Shown here one piece after another: positions 1 through 10,479 of a stretch of DNA of 54,548 bases. The number at the start of each line of letters is the position of its first letter. Position 1 is the first letter of the stretch. The notes below the pieces were generated by a model. It saw only the letters and a list, made by a program, of their open reading frames with translations. It was not told the DNA's origin and did no database searches. This stretch comes from Symsagittifera roscoffensis (lineage: Eukaryota; Xenacoelomorpha; Acoela; Convolutidae): positions 64,001 through 118,548 of the forward strand of contig NW_026971421.1 in assembly GCF_963678635.1 (NCBI RefSeq). The letters are read 5' to 3'. Both the position numbers and the translations under genes were made by a program.

Positions 1-706
1 TTTTGCTTGTGTGAAAAGGTGATGAAATGTTAGATTTGTATTGGAAACAATTTATGATAATTATGATTCGTTATTATCGAATGAGTTTGAAGGAAAAACA
101 TGTTCACAAACATAACCAAATTTTTTTAACCACAATTTTTGAATTCCTTATTCTCCATTCTGAATAGTTGGAGACTTGTCTATATCTTACAAAATTGTTA
201 TCGGCTTTCAATTGCAGCTTTAATTCATTGAGGCAAAGCTGTTTGACGTCCAAACTTTGTAGAAGAAGTTTATCGAGGCAACTTCACCAGGCAAATTTGA
301 TCAAATAAGCTCATGCATCAATATTCTGGTATCGACCTGCTTTAGACATAGCTTCGTTCATTGGTAATATGAACGAAGGACGGATTTAAGATATGGACTT
401 CTTTCTGACGGCCACAATCATCAAACATCGTAAATCTTTTAAGAGAACAAAGATACGAGACTGAATGCGTAACTGATTTTCAAGACCAGCATAGTTGAAT
501 TATCCAATAAGTTAGAGACAAGTCGCCATTCACCTGAATTAATGCGGCATTATTGTTCAAAACATCAATTCTTTACTCCGCTGGGATTTCGAAACACTCT
601 TGCGTATACATTTGTCAACAATAATAAAAAAAATACAGTTTCGAAGAAGAAAACACTTCAATTAAAACTGAATATCTGTCATAGAACCTATAAAACAACG
701 TGCATT
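1..706. other. 5' flank of the PLAC8-like gene
   Basis: AT-rich sequence with no open frame I can support, no repeat matching elsewhere in the window, and no clear promoter motif. The last part (about 540-706) is open in the same frame as the PLAC8-like exon. It reads as low-complexity Lys/Asn-rich residues, so I treat it as untranslated leader. Confidence 0.4.
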
Positions 707-961
707 ATGGCAAAGGAGTGGGCAAATGATATTTGCGGGTGCTTTTCCGATTACAAATCTTGCATAATCACAGGTTGTTGTCCCTGCATTACATCCTACC
801 AAATTGGATCTCGTCTTGCACTCAAAATCTGCGCTACTCTTTCACTGGTGATTTACGCTGTTCTTCTTTTGTTTGATTTCATGGTATTTATAGCCAATAG
901 AAAAACCTCAGAGCTCGAGACCGAAGCTTGGGAAAGTTTCGACCACCACGACCTTGAGTGA
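707..961 (+). CDS. PLAC8/cornifelin-like Cys-rich protein, first exon
   Basis: Starting at the ATG at 707, the frame opens with a Trp followed by a Cys-rich stretch (W-A-N-D-I-C-G-C-F, then C-I-I-T-G-C-C-P-C). This is the N-terminal half of the PLAC8 (placenta-specific 8/cornifelin) Cys-rich domain, found in small membrane-associated proteins of animals and plants. A hydrophobic helix of about 20 residues follows (residues about 40-62), then an acidic tail ending at the TGA at 959-961. The ATG at 707 is preferred over 542 because the upstream residues are low-complexity. The matching C-terminal half of the domain lies at 8781-8984 on the same strand, so the gene is probably split by an intron holding the gypsy-like element. 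A possible donor lies inside the exon near 883, which would make the acidic tail intronic. Family call fairly secure; exon border not. Confidence 0.6.
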   Translation: MAKEWANDICGCFSDYKSCIITGCCPCITSYQIGSRLALKICATLSLVIYAVLLLFDFMVFIANRKTSELETEAWESFDHHDLE

Positions 962-1466
962 TGGCCATTTATAAAAACAGTTTACGCTAGTTTAAAAATT
1001 CAACTTAATCAAACGCAAAAACCGTGCAAAGAAAAAATTAAATACTAAATTTTACTAGAGAAAAGAAACTAAATCATTTCTAAGTGTTCAAATCAGAGAA
1101 CGATCTAAGATTTTTTCGAGGGGGACAGATGCTCATAAACTTTTCGAAACTTTGTCGTTTTTTTAAGTCGACCAAGTTCAGTTTCGAACAATATAAAAAC
1201 CCTATTTTGACAAAGTTTTGCGCCGCTGACAATTGTTTGAAAAAAAAACATCCAAAATTACCGTTTTTGGGCCTTTTTTGGGAAATGCTCATGAAAAAAA
1301 AATGTGTTGTTTCGGCGCGCGCTCCCCTTCAAAGTGAGTTTGGCGCCAAAGGTGCCCTTAGAAAATTTGAGGGCTGGTCAGCCAAAAATGGATGTCATAA
1401 AAAAACAGCAAAGAGGGTCCCTTTGGTTGGTGAAGGGGTCGAACATCTTAGAATGACGGGGGTAGG
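962..1466. other. Intronic sequence before the retrotransposon
   Basis: Roughly 500 bases with no recognisable gene. An open frame at 1084-1479 exists but has no family features, and it runs into the retroelement LTR, so it is not called. The stretch 1310-1460 is GC-richer than its surroundings and could be part of an unidentified repeat. It shows no similarity to the U3 part of the downstream LTR. Confidence 0.4.
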
Positions 1467-1674
1467 TGTTGTGACTTAGTATTTTAGTATGTTTTAACCT
1501 TGACCTCTTTGTGTTAATCAAGTACCAGCTAATGTTTACTCTACGAAGTCCAGTGGACTTCGCGTCATGGGTTGCTCTTTTAAGACATCGGTCAGTTTTA
1601 ATTTAATACCTTATTTTAATCCTTTACCTTAGTTTAGTTAGAATAGTTAACAGTGGTATTTGCACACTTTTATT
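1467..1674 (+). repeat. 5' LTR fragment (R-U5 only)
   Basis: Closely matches 7789-7997, starting at TGTTGTGA and ending at CACACTTTTATT. The 3' LTR continues about 450 bp further upstream as U3, but the sequence before 1467 shows no match to it. A perfect 19-nt hairpin (9-bp arms) lies at 1544-1562. The left edge falls about 26 nt downstream of where the TATA box sits in the 3' LTR, that is, at the predicted RNA start. Confidence 0.75.
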
Positions 1675-1675
1675 A

Positions 1676-1685
1676 TGGCGCAGTC
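1676..1685 (+). promoter_or_regulatory. Primer binding site-like sequence
   Basis: TGGCGCAGTC begins one base after the LTR repeat ends. TGG followed by tRNA 3'-end complement is the standard form of a minus-strand primer binding site in gypsy-type elements. The parent tRNA is not assigned. The ATG overlapping this site opens only a very short frame. Confidence 0.55.
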
Positions 1686-1799
1686 ATCAACTGATTCGAA
1701 TCTGCGGGGAATGCCCGCCTTTTAGCCAAATCAAACGATAGAACCACCCACCCAATGGAACAACTGGATAGATTGATTTCATCTGGCTATCATTTCTAA

Positions 1800-2754
1800 A
1801 GAGAATTTAGATGTACATAATCTAAAGGAACCACTGGAACTGGAGACTACGATACCTATCCTAGAAGGCGCCCAGGAGTCAGAAACTGATCCACAGAGGA
1901 AAGCCAGGGAGGCCAGAAATGAAGAGACCATGCGAGTCTACGAACACGCGGAAGATAAAAGAATAGCAGAAGGGAAACGAAAATTCGGAGGCATGAGGAG
2001 ATATGAGGCCGACAAAAACTAAGATCAATCTTATATTTGGCCCTAGGAGCGGAAGGAAAGAGAGTTTTTGCTCAAAAACACCCAAGGGTTAAAGTCCTAG
2101 AAATCTCTTTCAAAGAATTTTTCGATCTACTGGAAGCTTCTTTTATCAAACCGACAAAAATTACGTCTGAGGATACAAATTGCTAAGCAGAAAGCAAAAG
2201 GACAGGGAATCTTATGAACAACTTTGGGGCGCACTATCAGTCTTAGCAAGATCATGCGAAATTGGAATAAACGCTGAACAGGAGTGGATGAATGATGTAT
2301 TTATGATTTACATGAAAAACTGTGCCTTACAACGAAGATTATTTTCGGAAACTCTTAATCCAGTGGATGCACTCAACCAAGCCATCATCCACGAAAAACG
2401 CTACTACAACCATCTGAAACTAACAAACATGGTTAGATCATTCAATACGAGAGGAAGTAGCGGCAGAGTGTACAAAATTTTAATAATGTAAAAAAGGAAC
2501 TAAGTTTGAACATAGAAAGATCTAATACTTGTATGAAATGCGGGAACGCATTTACCAAGGGTCACCTGAATGTGTGTCCGGCGAAGGAAATAATCTGTAA
2601 CATTTGTAAATATAAAGGACATTTCGGACGACTGTGTAAATCGAAAGGAAGAAAACCCCCTGTAAATACTGTAGAAGAAGTTGTAAATGGTCAGATTTGT
2701 TCATACTCCCCAGAAGACCCACAAGAAAGAATTGAAGAAATTTTTGTGGCTTGA
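1800..2754 (+). pseudogene. gag and nucleocapsid remnant of the gypsy-like element
   Basis: A broken Gag region. The clearest pieces are 2180-2491, a helical retrotransposon Gag segment with the feel of Gag capsid C-terminal sequence, and 2506-2754, which carries two Cys-His knuckles. The second knuckle, near 2597-2640, is canonical (C-x2-C-x4-H-x4-C). The first, from about 2532, has widened spacing. Zinc knuckles bind the genomic RNA during packaging. Stops between the pieces, and loss of frame upstream of 2180, show decay. The start codon of gag is not identifiable. Confidence 0.7.
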
Positions 2755-3176
2755 TTAATGTTTGGACAGAAGAGGGGATCAGTGACAACGACGACTATTC
2801 CGTTCTTAACATCAGAACCATCTATGACACCAATGGTATGGAAACCAAGAAATTGGTTAACGTTGGACTGGGAGACGACGCGATAGTTAACTTGAACATT
2901 CCATTAGATTTGGCGAGTCCAGTAAGCTTCCTGAAGCAAAACGTCCTGCATGAACTGAAGTTGAGAAACCCATATTTGAAGATCCATCCAGTAGACAAGA
3001 CGACTCGTGAATTATACTGCGGGTTTACCAACCATACAATCAACATCATCAGGAAAATTGTAGTTAGAATACAAACCAAAGGATGGATCGCGGAAAAAAC
3101 TCCCTTTTTATCACCACTGGACACGAGAGGAACATTTTGGGAAACGATAACTTACCACGAATCGGAATCGAAATAG
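2755..3176 (+). pseudogene. Aspartic protease remnant of the gypsy-like element
   Basis: This lies between the zinc knuckles and RT, where the retroviral-type protease belongs. A hydrophobic strand leads into D-L-A-S at about residue 55 of the open piece, in the place of the D-T/S-G/A active-site triad, and a later hydrophobic stretch (I-I-R-K-I-V-V) resembles the second conserved strand. The altered triad fits a dead copy. The assignment leans on position as much as on sequence. Confidence 0.45.
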
Positions 3177-3389
3177 CCCAACGACACCACTACCACTAAT
3201 ACCCGTCAACAACGTAACCCTTCCAGATTTGTTTAGGTCAAATAATCATTCAGACACAATTCTTAATCTGTATCATAAAAACAACAGATTATTTAACAGA
3301 GTAGGGAAAATACCATTGGAAAGAAAAATCAGTCATTTCCATTCCCCGTTCAAAACTATCCAAACCAAAGGCAGAAGGGTTATTCTGCA

Positions 3390-4165
3390 TTAACTAGATA
3401 GTGTAAAGGTGGAATTAAATAGAATGAAAAAGGAGGGGCATATTGTGAAACTAAGCAAATGTGACGAAGACCGTTTTATTAGTCCTATAGTGATAACAAG
3501 AAAAAAAGACGGTAGTATCAAGTTGGCTTCAGATTTGAAACTCTTAAATGATCAGATATTCAAGAACAAATATCAAATGCCAAACATACATGAGCTTAGC
3601 GACAACATAGCTCTCCAACTTTCTAACAGAGATTCAAGGGAAGTTTGCTTTAGCAATTTAGACCTAAAAATGCGTACAGTCAAATACAATTACGCACAGA
3701 CACTAGCAAACAATGTAACTTTAGTATCGTAGGTGGTGAAACCACCGAGACTTAAAGATTTTTAACGGGGTTAAACGGACTAGGCGATATGCCAAACGAA
3801 TTCTAGAGAGTGATGGATTCATTACTGAAAGACATTCCTTTTACCAATTGTTATATCGACGACATTTTAATAGCCTCAAAAGGATCTTTAAACGAACACA
3901 AAGCGATATTAACAAAATTTTAAACATCTTGGACAACAAGAACATGGCAGTAAAATGGGAGAAATATGCATTTTTCCGAAAAGAAATAGAGTGGCTGGGA
4001 TTCAAGATATCAAACTCGGGGGTGAAACCATTGGTGGGAAAGTCAGCTTCTATAAAAAGCCTCCCAAACCCTAAAAAAATATCTGAATTAAGGTCATTCT
4101 TCGGCTCGATCAACCAATCTATGAAGTTCATCCCGAACCTGTCAAGCCTATGTTCTCCGCTTTGA
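3390..4165 (+). pseudogene. Reverse transcriptase remnant of the gypsy-like element
   Basis: 3409-3732 contains the fingers/palm entry of a gypsy RT (a basic K-K-D-G-S-I-K followed by D-L-K-L-L-N, as in the usual R-K-K-D-G ... D-Y-R-x-L-N block). After a broken stretch, 3848-4165 carries the active-site motif Y-I-D-D (3852-3863), then the W-L-G-F segment and the R-S-F-F-G-x-x-N connection, all in family order. The YIDD motif and the following block lie in different frames, and a stop at 3730 separates the halves. RT copies the element RNA into DNA in the virus-like particle. Confidence 0.85.
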
Positions 4166-4284
4166 CCACTTTTTGTTTAAAAAAAACAGTCTACCAATAG
4201 AACGACGATCACACGAAGGCTTTCGAAAAATTAAAGAAACAGACCGTTAACATTGCAGAGAACAATCATTTCGACATAAAAAGG

Positions 4285-4989
4285 ATGTCAACATTAAAAA
4301 CAGACACTTCACAGTGCGGTCTGGGAGCCACTTTAGAACAATGGGACGGGGAAAATTGGTTAACAATAGCACTCGCTTCTCAATTTTTAAACAGTCATGA
4401 AATGAAAAATTCTACAAACGAATTAGAATTGTTGGGAGTGGTTTGGGCTACAGAGCACTTTAAAAACTTATTGTATGACACCGAGTTCGAGATCGTAACG
4501 GAACACAAAGCATTGTTATCAGCTTTAAACGCCAATCAGAGAAACAAAACTATGCACAGCAGACTGACCCATTGGGTAAATCGACTTTTACCATTTAACT
4601 TCAAGCTCAAACACATACCAGGAAAACACATGGGATTTACAAATTTATTGTCGAGATTACCTTCAGGAAAAGCCCTCCCAACCTCACACTACGATAACGA
4701 GTTTGTAGTGGCAACAGTAAGAAGGATTGTAGACAACCTCTCTGTAAATATTGATTGTAAAAAGAGTAATTGTACAAAGAACGAATTGTACAATCCAGTG
4801 GATGTAAATACTATTGATAACTTGGATTGCAATAATCCAATCGGCGGAAAGAAACAATTAATGCTATACATCCAACGGTCGTTCTTCTCGAATTTTCTTA
4901 ATTACGTCAACGACACAATTAGAATTTGTAATTCTAATCACTCGCGTTCAGAGTCCTGTACAAGCGGTTGCATCCCATTAAATCTTTAA
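4285..4989 (+). pseudogene. RNase H and linker of the gypsy-like element
   Basis: This is a 234-residue open piece. It starts with the Ty3/gypsy RNase H strand T-D-T-S-Q-C-G-L-G-A, continues through N-E-L-E-L-L-G-V-V-W-A (E of the active site) and T-E-H-K-A-L (usual T-D-H-x-x-L; here D is replaced by E), and ends with H-x-x-G-x-x-M at the usual place of N-x-x-A-D-x-L-S-R (here T-N-L-L-S-R-L). The remainder (about residue 130 on) is a spacer before integrase without recognisable domains. This is the longest preserved coding stretch of the element. Confidence 0.85.
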
Positions 4990-5117
4990 AATTTCGATTT
5001 TATTTACTTCCATCTTTCCGACAAAACTTACCTATTTTTCTTTCACAGTCACTTTCATCAGTTAACTAGTCCCTAAAGCCCGGAAGCAAAAAACTATTTG
5101 TAGAGTTTCTCACGTCT

Positions 5118-6234
5118 GTGAAATCGTTAAAAATTTGCCTTAGGGTGGAAATAAAAGGAATCACTTTAAACTTCGACAACGACATAATGTCAGATATTCA
5201 TAAACAAATACTCGCTAAATACAAGGGAGATCTGAAGTTACCAGACACTCCATTATCCTTCACTGAACATTGCTCAAACAAATTAATGAGACTCATGACA
5301 GACGAGGACAAAATCCTCAAGGATGTGAAGAAGGCAGACCATTGGACAGATTCGGAGCTTACCTTAAGAACTTTCAAAGAGACATCCACGTGAAAGAAGG
5401 ATTGTTATTTAACGACTACAAACTGATAGTGCCAACAGCTATGGGATCGCCATTCTTGTCGCTACTCCATGAAACCCACCAAGGACAGTTCGGAATGAAA
5501 TCTCTGGCCGAAAACATCTGGTGGCCACATTAATATAGAGAGATTTACTACCATGTGAAAAACTGTATCCAGTGTATCAATGCGGGTAAAAACTTAAAAG
5601 TGAATTTGAGCAATACTGAGAAATTGCCACTCTTATCTGAACCAAATGAAGAAGTAGACTTAGACTTTGCGGGTCTTTTGGACAAAAATTGGGCAACTCA
5701 AAATATCTATTACTATGCATCGATCGCTTCTCAAAGTTTCCGTCAGCAAAGGTGGTGAATAACACTTCAGCTTCTTCGATATTATCTTTTATATCAGATT
5801 ATTGTCATCTTCATGGATTTCCGAAGTCTATCAGAGTCAACCATGGGTCATGTTTTATTTCGAACGATTTTAGAAACTTCTGTGAGAAGAACAACATTAA
5901 CTTATTTTTATGTACGGTCGGGGATCACAGATCCATTGGAGTCGTAGAACGACTCATCTACGCAGTTGAAGCAAAACTCTTGACAATGTCGTTTAACGAT
6001 CCAAAACTATCTATTAACACGGCAATTGAAAAAATCTTTTGGAATATTCGCTCAACGAAACAATCATCCATCGGATGCTCCCCCTTTTTAAAACACTTTA
6101 ATAGATCGCCTAATACTTTTTGGAGATCTCTGGTCTCACACGCGTTTAATTTAGATAAAAGGAAATCAATATTGAAAAGGGATAGAGCTCAAGACTGGGG
6201 AGCAAATGACACATTCGAAGACGGCCATCTGTAG
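5118..6234 (+). pseudogene. Integrase remnant of the gypsy-like element
   Basis: The pieces are spread over at least three frames. Around 5465-5590 is the HHCC zinc-binding region (H-E-T-H-Q-G ... C-I-Q-C). The DDE core follows: L-D-F-A-G near 5665, then the D-x-F-S-K-F block, then V-N-H-G-S-C-F near 5840 where families have T/S-D-x-G, and G-V-V-E-R near 5940 with the catalytic Glu. The Asp-to-Asn change at the second catalytic position would abolish strand transfer. An internal stop at 5532, frame changes near 5390 and 5700, and truncation by 6234 complete the picture. Confidence 0.8.
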
Positions 6235-7364
6235 AACGCAAGGACAGAGAAAAGGGGCTACGAGAGCGACGCATCTGACAAACTTGACAGAAGCCTTCAA
6301 TGAGCACCAACTATCCAACCCATTTAGCCAAGGAGGTAATTTGTTTAGGAAGACAGTTAACCGAAGGGAAGGCGAAACTTACTGTAAACCCCTTGGTGGA
6401 AAACCACAGTCGGAGACAACGCATACGGCTACACTAGACTATGGACATGTGCTCAGAAAAACCGATTTAGCTTTTACAAAAAAATCAACCTTTGGCTCCC
6501 AATAAATTTTCAGCAGTTCCGAACTCGATAAATAACAAATATGATTTATTAGGGAAACGGAAGAGAAATTCGCCATTGAAGAGGCCGGACTCGAACAAAT
6601 CAGGCCCATCGACGAGCTACAAGCCAACGAGAGAAAAGGCGATGAAAAGGAGGAGAAAGAAAACCCCGAGTTTCAAAAGTTCAAAATTCTGAATTAGATT
6701 CTTCGCTAGATTTAGAGTGTTGGGATAAAGTTATCGATGACTATTTGGGTACTGACTCGGAAATTGTACATAATACTCCGACTTATAATATTGATAGTGA
6801 TTTAGACCAATCCGGACGTATCTAAGCAAGTGATTTCAACACTCAGACGATTATCACATCTCCAACGGGCACAAGCGGCAACCCAATTAGGATAGAAAGC
6901 TCTCTGGAAAAGATCATAGACTCCTACAACAGAAACTCCGAAAGGCAGCGAACCACGACCCAGAAGGAATCCAGCCCCCCCCCCCCGCCCCAAATTTTAG
7001 TGAGACAGGCCAAGTGACCCTAGGAGCAGAGACCACCGAAACCGCGGATTCCGACGATGAACCTCTGATAACTTTTTCTGGCTTGAAAAGTTTACAGACG
7101 ACCTTTTCCTCAGACTCCCCATCGCATTACTTGACGCCACTAGAGGGCATACTTCCCCATCCAACACTGGTGGCGGAAACAACGCAAGGTTCCTCGTCAA
7201 CTCCTTCATCTATGACACCAAAGATCGGGGTACTATCCTCTCAATTGGAAGAAGTCAGACCCGACATTCAGGACGATGACGGGAGTGATACATCTTCAGT
7301 CATAGACACAGAAGTAAGAAAGGAGGGGGACAGTTTCCATGATACATTTAACGCCACATCTTAA
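6235..7364 (+). pseudogene. Disordered C-terminal region of the gypsy-like element
   Basis: Downstream of integrase, the broken frames at 6206-6505, 6492-6692 and 7014-7364 give Ser/Thr/Asp/Glu-rich and Lys/Arg-rich low-complexity protein without transmembrane segments. No envelope-like signal or fusion motif is seen. A 13-C run at about 6975-6987 interrupts the frame. This could be the Pol tail or a third ORF; nothing in the sequence decides. Confidence 0.4.
7319..7334 (+). promoter_or_regulatory. Polypurine tract
   Basis: The purine-only run AAAGGAGGGGGA lies just before the inferred U3 start. It is the expected plus-strand primer site, placed at the end of the coding region as is usual for gypsy elements. 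A second purine-rich block at 7706-7724 is the alternative. Confidence 0.5.
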
Positions 7365-7997
7365 AACTCTTAAAACTCCAAAACTCTTTTAGCGTAACTC
7401 TTTAGAGCTTATTTTTTCCATTGGTTACTCATTTTACGTAGTTATACCAATTCTCAATTTAAGTTAGTTTGTACATTTTAGTTAGTTAGTTATGTAGTTT
7501 AGCCTGTTCATTTTGTTTATATGTCACTTAACCCCAATTGTACATTACATTTCGTGATTTGTACATTCGCTGTAGTTATCTGTTTCATCTTGTAGGTAGC
7601 CTGTATATATTACCACATGGTCATCTCCATTGTAAATTGTATTATTTCTGTAAATTCCATTGGTGCTAAACGGTGATACTTTTTGTTTCAACTTTGGCCC
7701 TTGTGGAGTGAGGGGAGAATGGAGTATATGTGTGATATTGGCTACATATGGAAGTGGGCAGATATAAAATTTTAGTGCTTTGTGGAATGTTGTGATCTAG
7801 TATTTTAGTATGTTTTAACCTTGACCTCTATGTGTTAATCAAGTACCAGTTAATGTCTACTCTACGAAGTCCAGTGGACTTCGCGTCACTAGTTGCTCTT
7901 TTATGACATCGGTCAGTTTTAATTTAATACCTTATTTTATTCCTTTTTAACTTAGTTCAGTTAGAATAGTTACCAGTGGTTTTTGCACACTTTTATT
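7335..7997 (+). repeat. 3' LTR (U3-R-U5)
   Basis: The R-U5 part (7789-7997) matches 1467-1674. U3 is inferred to begin with AGTTTCC right after the polypurine tract, giving gypsy-style AGT...ATT termini. A TATA box (TATAAAAT, 7763-7770) lies 26 nt before the point where the 5' copy starts, so R begins near 7789. The hairpin CGAAGTCCA-G-TGGACTTCG is at 7865-7883. The U3 boundary is inference; R-U5 is direct. Confidence 0.65.
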
Positions 7998-8133
7998 CTG
8001 TGCACTGTCCGCACCCACACCCTCCCCCTAAATCCGCCCTGGGACTCGGGCAGGGCACAAGTTATGGTCTGAACATGTATGATTATCCCAAGTTTTAATT
8101 TTTGGTGATTATCCCAACATTTGATTTTTTTAA

Positions 8134-8349
8134 ATGAGCATCACGAGTATAACGAGCTATAACGAGTATAACGAGCTCATGGATCGCTCTCGTTTTTGGA
8201 GGAACGCCGAACGTGTTTTCATGCTGCTGGCCTGTCTCGCTCTGCTTCTTATCTGCATCATAGTTTGCAGGCGGGACTTGCACTTTGGACACAATTTTTT
8301 AAAAATTGAACAAAAGACAGGTTCAGTGAACAGAAGCAGTTGCAATTAG
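8134..8349 (+). CDS. Possible middle exon of the PLAC8-like gene (transmembrane)
   Basis: The open piece encodes a polar N-terminus made of a short repeat (aacgag/tat units at 8150-8180), then R-S-R-F-W-R-N-A-E-R, a hydrophobic helix of about 20 residues (F-M-L-L-A-C-L-A-L-L-L-I-C-I-I-V-C) and a basic end. It sits between the two Cys-rich exons on the same strand, and a pyrimidine tract followed by AG at about 8137 could be an acceptor. Some PLAC8 proteins have a hydrophobic linker in this position. It may instead be a stand-alone micro-ORF or chance. Exon edges are unresolved. Confidence 0.35.
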   Translation: MSITSITSYNEYNELMDRSRFWRNAERVFMLLACLALLLICIIVCRRDLHFGHNFLKIEQKTGSVNRSSCN

Positions 8350-8780
8350 GATATTTCAAAATAAACCTTACTTTTGAGAGCTGTCAACTTATCAAATAGT
8401 TAAAATTAGTTTAAGTCAGTTTATCAATTACCGGGAAACAAGCGAAGGTAGAAAAAAAGCAAAACAGATGTCTTAGACTATGTTCCTTTTTTAATGCGTC
8501 CAATCAAAACAAAAATAATCATTGTTTTTACAGCTTTTCAAACGAAAACAATTCAAAATGAGTTTCACTGATATTCGATAAAGAAAAAATGTCGGTAAAA
8601 CAAATTAAATCTAAACAGATGATCGAAGATTAAATACAATTTTGAGAGTTGATTGCGTGTTGATTGAATGCATATGGAGGAAAAAACATCAAAAAAAATT
8701 TAATCGAAATAAAAAAATTTCCGCCTTTGAAAAAATAAAAAAATGAAAAAAAAAACGGAAAAAATTAGAGTGAAGAAAAA

Positions 8781-8984
8781 ATGAGTGCCCGCCTTGTAAG
8801 GTTCCGAAAAGCGACTCGTGACAAATACGACCTGGAAGGAGACATGGCTCGCGACGTGTGCTATTCGTGCTGTGCTGCCGAGTGCGCATTATGCCAGATG
8901 AAATTCCAGCTGGACTTTGAAGACTCAAAGATGGAGCGTGTGGCGCCATTCAACCAACAAGAAGAAGCAGCCAACGCTATCTGA
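8781..8984 (+). CDS. PLAC8/cornifelin-like protein, last exon
   Basis: Encodes R-K-A-T-R-D-K-Y-D-L-E-G-D followed by D-V-C-Y-S-C-C-A-A-E-C-A-L-C-Q-M. This matches the C-terminal PLAC8 signature (R-x-x-R-x-x-Y-x-I-x-G ... D-C ... C-C-x-x-C-A-L-C-Q). It ends in an acidic, Gln-rich tail with TGA at 8982-8984. It completes the Cys-rich domain begun at 707. The true exon start is probably an acceptor AG shortly before the R-K-A-T block (near 8800-8802) rather than the ATG at 8781. PLAC8 proteins are small membrane-linked factors; no specific role can be read here. Confidence 0.7.
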   Translation: MSARLVRFRKATRDKYDLEGDMARDVCYSCCAAECALCQMKFQLDFEDSKMERVAPFNQQEEAANAI

Positions 8985-9637
8985 ACTTAAGCAAAAACGA
9001 CCAGTACAACCAGTTGGAATTTGGATCATAGAAAAATCATAATTGAGTTTTCAAAAAACCGTCTGTAGAATTTTCCAAAAATTGTCAATGACTTAAAAAT
9101 TTGCATACATATTTCAGCCAAGAGTTGAAATGACTGGATAATCTTTTTATATTGTGTCATTTGGATTAAATCATTCAGATAATCAGAAGAAAAAAATTGA
9201 AACTCATTTCGCGATTTAGCTGAGTAATACAAGAAAACAACGTGAATTGCATTTGCGTTTACAATTTGAGTTAGGTCGAAAAAATGAATTTATTTTCAAA
9301 TTGTAAAGAAGCAGTTTACAAAACATGGTTTTCAGACATTATCTTGCGACTGTTTATGAACTAAATTTGGGAAGAGAAAAAAATATCTAATTCAAGTTAT
9401 AACAAGACTGCTCGTATCAGGAAGAAGCCCTGGATGTACCGATTGAACTTTAAAGTCTTTGGAGAACTATGCTTACTTCAAAAAAATGGATAAATTTTTC
9501 AAAACTTTTCAAAAAACATTTAAAAATGTTTGAGATTTTTTTGGAAAGCATCCCCCCAAAAATCATTTAAAGTACAAAGTGATATAATTTGCATATGGCA
9601 AAGTAACAAGACTTCTCGTATCAGGGCAAAGCCCTGA
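8985..9637. other. Intergenic, fragment of the R1 repeat edge
   Basis: No gene. At 9411-9455 there is a copy of the sequence that borders R1 elsewhere (CTCGTATCAGG...GCCCTGgATGT), and the same unit recurs at 9615-9650. The rest is AT-rich and unassigned. Confidence 0.4.
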
Positions 9638-10418
9638 ATGTTCTGATTGCACTGTAATTGATCTCGAATAGTTTTTGTAAATTAAATGTTGGTAAAAGCT
9701 ACGATTTTTAAGCTGATAGCATCAAAAGTTAAGTGTTGAAACTAGTTAGATTCCTCAATTCAATTTGGAACGATTTTGTAGTGCTGGATAATAAAACGAG
9801 CAGTTTTTGAAACACTAAATACACAAATTGGAACAATAAATACACGAAATAGCATGCCTAAATTTTGTTTAGAACGATTCCTAGGACGGAATAAATCTCG
9901 GCTTAAGCGTTGATAGCATTAAATTCATTGGCCATGATGGCAAGTAATTGTTGTTAATGATCCCAAATTGACAATCTTCAAGCCCCCAAAACTTCACGAG
10001 GCTCTTTTTGCTAAACATACCCAAAACCCCACCCCCCCATTCAATTTTAAATAGTGAAATTTTGTTCACATAATCCGAATGTTACAAAAATTGGTATGCG
10101 ATTTAATTAGGCCCTGACAAGCATATAAGTGGTAGGCAATTAAATTAGGCGTTGACAAGCATATTTGGTTTTCATGTTTAACCTTGTAAGACCCCTCGTT
10201 ACACCATAAAATTGATGCTTATGTGACGTGATGGGGTGAGGAAAAAGAGCCGTTCACGAAAAATGATCACGAGTAAAATATATATTCAAGTTTGAGCCCA
10301 TGACAACAATACCTGACGGATGATTGAACAAATTCCCGTCAAAAATTGTTAGTTTAAAAGTCCAGTTTTGTCTCCACCCGAAAATGTTCCGTAACATTCT
10401 CCGAAAGCCGGAACAAAA
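9638..10418 (+). repeat. R1 inverted-repeat element, diverged copy
   Basis: Aligns in pieces with the R1 copies at 28111-28499 and (reverse) 41911-42410. The shared pieces are an edge motif at 9638, an AGGACGG block near 9890, the CCCAAATTGACAATC block near 9962, a GAGCCCATGACAACAAT block near 10295, and a right end GCCGGAACA at about 10409-10417. It is longer than the 500-bp norm because of inserted sequence. No coding capacity. Confidence 0.5.
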
Positions 10419-10479
10419 AACAAATCGAATTATTTTGCCGTGTGAAATCTTAACAAAAAAAACAAATAAAAGCTCTGAA

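Larger units (their letters stand above)
1467..7997 (+). mobile_element. Decayed gypsy/Ty3-like LTR retrotransposon
   Basis: The order of parts is R-U5 fragment, PBS-like site, gag with zinc knuckles, protease, RT, RNase H, integrase, a disordered tail, polypurine tract and 3' LTR. This is the Ty3/gypsy order, with integrase after RNase H. The element lies in the sense orientation between exons of the PLAC8-like gene. Many stop codons and frameshifts break every coding segment, and the second catalytic Asp of the integrase is Asn, so it is dead. The two terminal copies are about 208 bp long where they overlap and differ at roughly one position in ten, suggesting an old insertion. The 5' copy lacks U3. 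No clean target-site duplication is visible because the left end is truncated. Confidence 0.85.

Noticed and set aside
1084-1479. 131-residue open frame before the gypsy-like element
   Set aside because: No family features, low-complexity Lys/Phe content, runs into the LTR, and the opposite strand is also partly open. Likely chance.
6235-7364. Envelope gene in the gypsy-like element
   Set aside because: No signal peptide, membrane anchor or cleavage site is visible in any frame. The region is disordered and charged.
8785-8849. Separate start codon for the last PLAC8-like piece
   Set aside because: The ATG at 8781 follows an A-rich run without promoter features, and the conserved segment begins a few codons later after a plausible acceptor. 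An exon is more likely than a separate gene.
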